From Zizania palustris (taxonomy: Eukaryota; Streptophyta; Magnoliopsida; Poales; Poaceae), in the NCBI GenBank assembly GCA_019279435.1, contig JAAALK010000287.1, positions 15,562,162 to 15,626,161 of the forward strand: a stretch of 64,000 nt of DNA. Direction: 5' to 3'. Made by a program: the position numbers and the translations under genes. Positions 57,101-64,000 of this stretch are shown piece by piece; position 1 is the first letter of the stretch, and the number at the start of each line of letters is the position of its first letter. The notes beneath the pieces were generated by a model. It saw only the letters and a list, made by a program, of their open reading frames with translations, made no database searches and was not told the origin of the DNA.

Positions 57101-57565
57101 TGACGGGTGGGGTCGGGTTCGGCTGCGAGAGGGAAACGGTTGGCGCCGACAGGTGGGGCCAAGGCGTAGGGCTCGCGCGCGAAGAGGGAAGGGTTCGCTG
57201 ACAAGCGGGGCCCGGGTGTCAGTCCGAGGCGCGCGGGGGTAACGGGCTGGGCCGACCGGGAGAGAGAGAAAAGGAGGGGGAGTCCCGTTACTGTTCCAAA
57301 TTCTTTTTTGAATAAAAATAATTACAGAAATTGGTTTAAAATATTTGGGCCACTTCCAAGGTTTATAAAAATTTGTAAAAATTCTCAAAATATATCTTGG
57401 TCTTGGGATCATACACAAAAATTCTCAGTCTCTGGATTGGCCATTTCATGTATGTTCTAGTTCAAGAAGTCTAAGGAGGTCATTAAAGGCATTTCCAAAA
57501 TTAATAATTCCGGGAAAAATATATTAAATGATATTTTTATTTTTTTGAAAATTGGGGGTGTTACA
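54123..57565 (-). mobile_element. Solo LTR 1 of a Tekay-type relative, 3443 bp, TSD GCCCC
   Basis: Starts TGTGGCGCCCCGATTTAT and ends GGGGGTGTTACA on the plus strand. The GCCCC duplication is perfect (54118-54122, 57566-57570). No internal region is present. It matches the 3304-bp LTR along its length but is clearly diverged, strongest in the U3-like third (56040-57300), so it is another subfamily. Orientation is the same as the full-length element. Confidence 0.92.
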
Positions 57566-57570
57566 GCCCC

Positions 57571-58533
57571 CAACACAAATCAACCACAAAGCCCTAGCTT
57601 TGAACCGTACTTTATTTACCTTTATTTTCTGTACTCTTCGTGGGTTTGCCTGGAAGCCCTCCGACGGCCACTTCGGAACAGTGGTAATCCTTGTTACTTT
57701 GCTTTTGAAGTATCCGTTAATCTACATAATAGAATCCTATCGCCTTGTTATTTCACCTGTGAAGTATCCGCTAATCTGCGTAACAGATTGCTACCTTCGC
57801 CTCTAGTGTAACACTTAGCAGAATTCGGTCCTCAGGCCGAATTGGTACTTCGAATATACTCTGTTGCAGGTTTCCACATTTGGAGCTACTTTGTCGGAGG
57901 TGTCCGGAGCTGAGAGATCGGTTTCAAAGGTTGCTAGAGCATCCTTCGGTGAGACTGCTGCCTCGACCGCCCGCGACGAACCGTCATGCTATTGTCGGTT
58001 TGGCCAAGTCCCGCACGCCAGCAAGCTTCGCAATGGGCTTCGTCATGACAGGCTTCGCCACGCCTATACCCCGCATCATATGAAGTTGCGTCTGAGCAGT
58101 GTGTCTAAGTTATTATTCTTTATCCTACTATATCAGAGACTTCACGCCGAACCCCACTGTTCGGAGTTAATTGTCGCATCCAGATCGGTTCGGAGTCTAA
58201 CTTCGGTTAGATCGGTTTGAACGCCGAAGACACCCTTCGGTGGGATACTTTGCGTCAGACGCCGAAGGTACACTTTGGCGACACCCTTCGCACCATACTT
58301 TGAATCAGTCAGGCTCCGTTCGGTTTCTGACTTGTTCTGTTTAATACATTTTTCACCTAATTGGATTATTTTTGTGTGATCTGATTACCTAGCTACTCCA
58401 CCCCCTTACGATGGCTAAGGGTAGTCGGAACGTGACATCGATGTTGTGTTACGCTTAGGGTTGTCCCTAAGTATCCGCACACTTTTGGATCGTCGAACTG
58501 ACCCAAGTGCGGGGGCACATTTCTGTGTCAACA
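57571..58533 (+). repeat. 3' LTR of Tat element B, right part
   Basis: Continues the LTR from CCAACACAAATCAACCACAAAGCCC to CTGTGTCAACA. Relative to 45301-46151 it shows scattered transitions. This end abuts the copia 2 gag relic at GATTG. Confidence 0.88.
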
Positions 58534-61500
58534 GATTGGCGGTGACGTATTGATCTGGCGTTGTTGTGGCACCGGTGAGGAAGCCTTCAACCTTTGCTCC
58601 TCTGATGATGTAACACCCCAAGATTTAAAAGAAATAAAATAAAAGAAATATATTAATAAAGGAATTTCTGGATTTTATTATTAAAGAAAATTCCTAAAAG
58701 AGCCCTATTAAAGAAAATTCCTAAAAGAGCCCTATTCACAATTTGGACTTGAAAAATTTATGGAATAAACTAGAGGCCAAAATATAATTTTAGGAATTTT
58801 TACAAATTTTTATCAACAATGATTCAACCCTTAATCAAATAAATGAATTACTGAATTTATTTTAATCAGAAAAACAAATATAAATCTAAATGGGCCTCAA
58901 CCTCGAATTCCCTCCAGCCCAGCCCAGTCCAGATCGTGCGACACTGACATGTGGGACTCGCCTATCGGTGCTCACGTCCCGCCTCTCTCTCCCGCCCACG
59001 CCCCGCTTGGCCCCACCGGTCAGCCCCCTGTTGCCCACCGACCGCTCGGGCCAGCCTGTCTGGCTTTCCTTTTTTGCTCACCCGCCGACAGGTGGGGGCC
59101 ACCTGTCGGATCCATCTTCTCCGATGGAATCCCCCCCTTTCCTTTCCGGCACGATCCCCTCCCAAATCCACCGCCGGCCGCCCGATCTCGCCAAACCGAG
59201 CCCGGGATCGTGATCCCCTAACTCCGGCGATCTCTTTCCATCCAAGCCTGACGCGGATTCGTGGATATAGAAACCTAACCGTACGCATGGAAGCTCGCCG
59301 ACGCAAAAATGGAACCCCCTCGGATTTCCACTGGCATCCTTCCCTTCTTGCGTCGGAAACCCCCCTATTTAAACCCCCTCGGCCACCGCCCTCTGCCCAC
59401 GCTGCCTTAGCCGAGCCCAAGCACACCAGAGCGCCCCGGTCACCTTTTTCGAGTTCCTCCCTGCTCCACCTCCGGTCGCCGATCGCCGTCGACTCCGGCT
59501 CCCTCCTTCCTAGCCGTCGCCACCGTCGAGACCACCGGAGCCCGCCCGTACTCGGCCACGCCTCCGTCGACCGAGAGGACCGCCGGATCGCCGTCGCCGT
59601 CGAGCACCCGAACACCCCCTCGCCGTCTACCCTCGCCGCCGGTCACCTTCGGACGTCCTTCTTCACCGCCGCAAGTACGGTCATGACCGCCATCGCCCCC
59701 TCTTTCCGTTTTCGCCTAGATCTAGGGCCTAGCCCCCTCGCGGGCACCGTCGCCACCGCACCCGAGCCCCGCCGGAGCCGAGAACGAAGGGGGTACATGC
59801 CCCCTTAACACGTGCCGTGCCGGACGCATCCACGGCCGTTGATCGTTGTTTAAAAACTTGACTTCATCTCGTGCGTCCACGCGTACCCGTTCGGTACGTT
59901 TTAATCCTGGCCGTCCGATTTCATTTTACCCTTCCCGCCTCGCGCCTGATCGCCGGATCCAGATCCGACGGTCCTGGTTGATGCGGTTCACGCGCACAGT
60001 GCGCCTGTCCACCGTGGGCCTGGCTCACCGTGGACTAAAACCTATTTTCAGTTTAAATAAAATTCCAGAAATTGATTTAAACTTTGAAAATTCATAACTT
60101 GCTCATTTTAACTCCAAATTTCACCATTCCAATTTTATTAAATTCAGCATTTTATTCTCTACACATTAATGCTATAAAAACAGTATGTTACTTTAGCACA
60201 AAATAATCTTATGAATTAAATAAATAAAAACCCCTTAGGGATAAATTAATAATTCATGAAATAAATTAGGAAAAACCCCAAAACTTTAACCTTTGATATT
60301 ATTAATATAACTTCAGTACAATAACGCTAAATTCACATATTTAAATCATAAAACTTGTATGCTTATGTTTTGTGATGCTTTATTGAATGTAATGTTTTCT
60401 TTTTCCGTATCGAGAAGACTACGAGTTCGTCGAGGAGCCGGAGTTCTATCCCGAGGTTCCACCTTCACCCTTTGCTGATCAAGGCAAGTCACAACCCCCA
60501 TTTTGATCATCATTGAGCCCATGTTTTAATAAATTATCGCTATAACTCATAGGTTAATATTGCATTAGTCAAATATCAAGCCTACACTTATAATTATTAG
60601 ATCCCCGTCCTTGTGTGCAAACCCAAGCCATGCTTATTGAGCCTTAACTCCTTGTCACTCTACTATATAAGTATTAGCTAGTGCCCAATGTACCGGCACA
60701 ACTGCTATAGGATAAAAAGAATGAGTCGTAGATAGTTGGTATCTGTTATATGAATTTCCCCGTTATTCTCGTCTCTAGACTCTGTTGGAGTTGGCTATGT
60801 TATAAGTATGGTGGGTTCTGGGTGCAAGCTCTGGAACTGGTTGGTCACACCGAGGCACTATAAGGACCGGTCTGCGGGATCTGTTGCAAAGCACTTCCGT
60901 ACCAACCACAAGTCTAATGGGTAAGTCCTAACTGAAAGTATGGAACAATCCGACTCGATGCACCATAGTGGAGGGGGCAAGGGGCAACCTGCGGGTGACT
61001 TGTACCGACGTGGCTCAAGGGAGGGTATGGTGAGGCTCGACGCGTCGGGACACCATATGAAACCCATAAGAGGGTGCTGTCGGGTCGAGGAGGACCATAT
61101 GGAAGGTTTTGGCACGAGTTCCCGTGGTATGTGTCATCTCATTACACTTTGGTGTAAGTGATGAGTGCGTGCCTTGTGGGTACAGTGGTACACCTCTGAT
61201 CAGAGTATTCAATCTTTTCGAAAAGTCGAGCCCACGGTCAAGGGCGGGTTGTGTGACTACTCGCAGTTAGTTTACAATTGTTTGAATGGTTGAGTTATTC
61301 ATGGCATGTAAGGACTGTTGAGCGAGGTGGGGCTGACTGTACCCCTCGAGTTAGAAGATGATGATGCATACACATGTTTACATTTCAGTACTAATAAATT
61401 GATCACATTTAAATGCTTTACAATTATGCTTTTCCGCAAAATTAGCCACTATCTCCCTTGTTATTACTCTGCATTATATTTGCATCCGGTGGTTTGCTGA

Positions 61501-61948
61501 GTACGTATGTACTCACCCCCGTTGACTTACATCACCAGAGCCCGTCTACTACGAGGAGGATGAAGGTCTAGAGTAGCGACCCAGTCAAGGCGAGACTGGA
61601 AGGAGGCGTTCATCTAGGACCCTTTGATTTATTAGTTTCTCTTCATCTTTATTCACTTTTGTACTAATACGGTCTACGAACCGTGAATGATTGCTCGTAT
61701 TTGTATGTGGTCGCATGATGAACGTCTTGGTTTATTGATTTTCTATGGAATCTCAATAAAGGTCCTGATTTATTAAATCGGGGCGTGACAGATGACCTCT
61801 AGGATCTACACCTTCTACATCGCATGATTCCCCTTGTCGAGTTTCTCTGAGACCACCATACCCATAAAGGGATTGCTGGTCGAAGTGGCTTTGAAAGAGT
61901 TGGCCATGACCAAAGCTCAAGGTGAGATTCCGGTATGCTCTGATACCA
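58534..61948 (-). pseudogene. Copia 2 (Hopscotch-like) gag start, split by solo LTR 2
   Basis: On the minus strand 61920-61796 encodes ANSFKATSTSNPFMGMVVSE and KLDKGNHAM, the beginning of a copia gag. After the solo LTR it continues at 58608-58534 with GAKVEGFLTGATTTPDQYVT. A primer site TGGTATCAGAGC lies at 61948-61937 and the LTR end TGTGAATTTTTC at 61949. Stops are present. It is cut at 58534 by the Tat nest; the matching RT half lies at 29745-31087. Confidence 0.8.
58609..61790 (+). mobile_element. Solo LTR 2 of the Tekay-type family, 3182 bp, TSD GATGA
   Basis: Starts TGTAACACCCC and ends CGGGGCGTGACA, the reverse orientation of the other two. The GATGA duplication is perfect (58604-58608, 61791-61795). 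A TATTTAAA box is at about 59369. It aligns with the full-length element's LTR for most of its length with moderate divergence. No internal sequence remains, so it arose by LTR-LTR recombination. Confidence 0.93.
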
Positions 61949-61967
61949 TGTGAATTTTTCTGGATGG
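61949..61967 (-). repeat. 5' LTR stub of copia 2
   Basis: TGTGAATTTTTCTGGATGG, the innermost end of the 5' LTR of copia 2. The rest is displaced by CACTA element 3, which begins at 61968. Confidence 0.6.
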
Positions 61968-62294
61968 CACTACGGGAGGCCCTCTATTTGCCGAGTGCCT
62001 AGGGCACTCGGCGAAGCCTCTTTTCCACTCGGCGAAGGCTTCGCCGAGTGCTGCACTCGGCAAACAGCACTTGGCACTAGACCTGTCGGCGAAGAGGGGG
62101 TTTGCCGAGTGCAATTTATCACGCACTCGCCAAACATGTCGCCGAGTTCCCTAACGGCTTCGCCGAGTGCCACGTGAGGCACTCGGCAAACCTAGGCGTC
62201 TAATGGCCGGGTCGAGCCCTAACGGCCTTTGCCGAGTGCCAAAAGAGAGCACTCGACAAAGAAAATAGTGTAAAATAAAAAAAAGTTGGGGGCG

Positions 62295-62705
62295 TCCCGA
62301 CCGGGGGCGTGGCCGCGGCGCGGACGGTGCGGGAGCGAGCGAAGGCGTGGGCGTGGGCATGGGCGTGGGCGATGGCGCAGGCGCGGGTGACGGCGTGGCC
62401 GCGGCGCGGACGGCGCGGGAGCGAGCGACGGCGTGGGCGTGGGCGTGGGCGTGGGCGACGGCGTGGCTACGGCGCGGACGGCGCGAGAGCGGGCGACGAC
62501 GTCGGCATGGGCGTGGGCGTGGGCGCGGGCGACAGCGTGGTCGCGGCGTGGACGGCACGGGAGCGGGCGACGGTGTGGGCGCGGCGTGGCCACGCGGCAC
62601 GGGCGGAGTGGGGGCGGCGGCCGGGGCGGAGTTGGGGCGGCGGCGCGATGGCGGCCGGGGCGGCGGCGCGACGGCGGCCGGGGCGGCGGCCATGGCGGCG
62701 ATGGG
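62295..62705. repeat. GC-rich degenerate array GGGCGTGGGC in CACTA element 3
   Basis: Roughly 80-90-bp higher-order units (GCGCGGACGGCGCGGGAGCG then GGGCGTGGGCGTGGGCG) recur about four times. Long open frames here on both strands are a composition effect. Confidence 0.7.
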
Positions 62706-62976
62706 AGGGGCTGTGGGAAGAAGCCGGTGGGAGGGAAGGAGAGGGAAGGAGAGAAAAAGAAAGGAGAGAGGTGAGATTTTAAAGAGTAGGTATGAAAATT
62801 TTGAAAAAAAAGTGCGACAAACTTTGAAATTTCGCGAAAAAACTCGGTAAACCCCTTATTTGCCGAGTGCCTCAAATTTGGCACTCGGCAAAGAGTTTTT
62901 TTATTTTTTTTAAAAAAAAATTTGTATAATTTGTTTTACAATCTTTTTGTTTATGAAAATGGTATAACTATAGTAT

Positions 62977-64000
62977 ATAAGGACTAAAAATAAACTCAAC
63001 AACATAAATATGATTTTTTAATAATTTTTTGTTTATTATTTCATGCAATTGCAGTTCAAATTTAATCTATTTTTATTTAAATTCTAGAAAATACTTAATA
63101 ATTTAAAAATAACAAATTGAACCAAAAAACTGTGGAATTTTTACATGAGATAATATGTGTTGTGTTTTTATTATAGAAAATAATTCAAGTATAAAAAATA
63201 ATTTAGCCATTAAACTTCTTTCAAATCTATCACATTTCTTCTCTAAACCCTAATTAATCCTCTCGTAATCTCCTATTTCTAAACACTATACGTGATAATT
63301 TTCTCGAAACATTTTTAAATTTTTATCATAGTATCTATGCATCATATAATAACACCATGACAAGTATAATTTTTTTTAGAGTTAATTTGATTTTTTTATA
63401 ATTAAAAAACTATTAAGTTTCACGTTGTCGAACGAGTGTCGCACCCTAAATTATTCAAATTTTCTTTCAATGTAGTTGATAAGAACTCTAAATAGACTTA
63501 AAAACATGAATATGATTTTTTTTATAAATTTTTGTTTATTATTTGAGGCACTTGTAGTTCAAATTTCACCTATTTCAATTTATATTCTAGAAACATACTT
63601 AATAATTTAAAAATAACAAACTGAATCAAAAAAATGTGTAATTTTTACATGAGATAATATGTGTTTTGTTTTTATTGTAGAAAAAATTTCAAGTACAAAA
63701 AATAATTTACCTATCAAACTTCTTTCAAACCTATCTCATTTCTTTTCTAAACCCTAATCACTTATCTCATAATCTACAATTTCTAAACACTCTACGTGAT
63801 AGTTTTCTCGAAATATTTTTAAATTTTTATCACAGCATCTATGTATCATATAATAACTCTATGACAAGTCTCATGTTTTTTAGACTTTAGTTGATTTTTT
63901 TATAATTAAAAAACTATTAAGCTTCACGTTGTTGAACGAGCGTCACACCCTAAATTGTTAAATATTTATTTTAATTAAGTTTATAAGAACCATAAATAGA
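62977..64000. repeat. About 503-bp tandem repeat in CACTA element 3
   Basis: Copies 62977-63478 and 63479-63982 align along their length, with ATAAGAACYMTAAATAGA at the unit start. A third copy begins at 63983 and is cut by the window end. Each unit contains TCTAAACCCTAAT and AATTAAAAAACTATTAAG. Confidence 0.88.

Larger units (their letters stand above)
45301..58533 (+). mobile_element. Decayed Tat-type Ty3/gypsy element B, 5' LTR truncated
   Basis: A truncated 5' LTR (45301-46151), a primer site, gag and pol relics (46190-53734), a purine tract and a complete 3' LTR (53738-58533, interrupted by a solo LTR) form one plus-strand element. The LTR ends are TGTTGA...TCAACA. Numerous TAG/TGA stops and frame changes show it is long dead. 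The left duplication is lost; the right flank is GATTG. Confidence 0.88.
61968..64000. mobile_element. CACTA element 3, left part, runs off the window
   Basis: Begins CACTACGGGAGGCCC, followed by dense TTTGCCGAGTGC / GCACTCGGCAAA units (61988-62260, 62845-62895). A GC-rich array and a 0.5-kb AT-rich tandem repeat follow. The right end lies beyond the window. Its AT-rich internal part resembles the inverse of the 28080-28400 region of CACTA element 2. Confidence 0.85.

Noticed and set aside
62151..62884. Open frames of up to about 220 codons in the GGGCGTGGGC array
   Set aside because: Overlapping frames on both strands with simple Pro/Arg/Ala or Gly/Ala repeats, produced by the tandem array inside CACTA element 3.

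Overview
The window looks like nuclear DNA of a grass, most likely a panicoid (maize, sorghum, sugarcane or Miscanthus group). The host genes have GT-AG introns and plant-type proteins. CACTA transposons carry dense TTTGCCGAGTG subterminal repeats, and most of the rest is nested LTR retrotransposons. No bacterial, organellar, rRNA, tRNA or CRISPR features were seen. The species assignment is inference from repeat content.

Region 1-10.6 kb is the genic part. It holds a complete six-exon gene for a mitochondrial outer-membrane porin (VDAC, + strand, 355-3790). A decayed 3' fragment of a GH32 acid invertase follows, split by a 717-bp hAT element with an exact 8-bp target duplication. Next, on the minus strand, are a small two-helix membrane protein gene (7303-7554) and a two-exon gene for a twin-CX9C TRIAP1/Mdm35-like mitochondrial protein (8114-10448), whose intron contains a Tourist-like MITE.

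Region 10.6-20.3 kb is DNA transposons. A foldback MITE with a 10-bp target duplication was entered by a 4.04-kb Ac-type hAT element with an 8-bp duplication. The hAT still shows a BED-finger transposase gene, broken by two indels in A-tracts. A 1.38-kb CACTA element (15196-16573), a berberine-bridge-like gene scrap and a candidate TIR element follow.

Region 20.3-29.4 kb is an old minus-strand Ty1/copia element of Tnt1/Tork type with both LTRs, then a second small CACTA element.

Region 29.4-62 kb is one large nest. Its shell is a minus-strand Hopscotch-like copia element: 3' LTR and RT/RNase H at 29388-31087, gag start and primer-binding site at 58534-61967. Inside lie decayed Ty3/gypsy elements of Tat type (two integrase copies, a tRNA-Arg-type primer site, 1.35-kb LTRs). 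The first integrase copy was entered by a very young, apparently intact 12.25-kb Tekay-type chromovirus (32640-44892, TSD TAGCT). It has identical-length 3304-bp LTRs, a 1492-residue gag-pol with chromodomain, and an extra 268-residue coiled-coil ORF before gag. Two solo LTRs of the same superfamily (54123-57565 and 58609-61790), each with a perfect 5-bp duplication, sit in the Tat 3' LTR and in the copia gag. A third CACTA element starts at 61968 and runs off the window.

The most unusual observation is inside the Tekay-type LTRs. Three diverged LTR copies share coding-like segments bounded by splice-like signals. Joining two of them across a predicted intron of about 620 bp keeps one reading frame and a common stop, even where one copy differs by exactly one codon. 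This suggests a small spliced ORF carried by the LTR itself.
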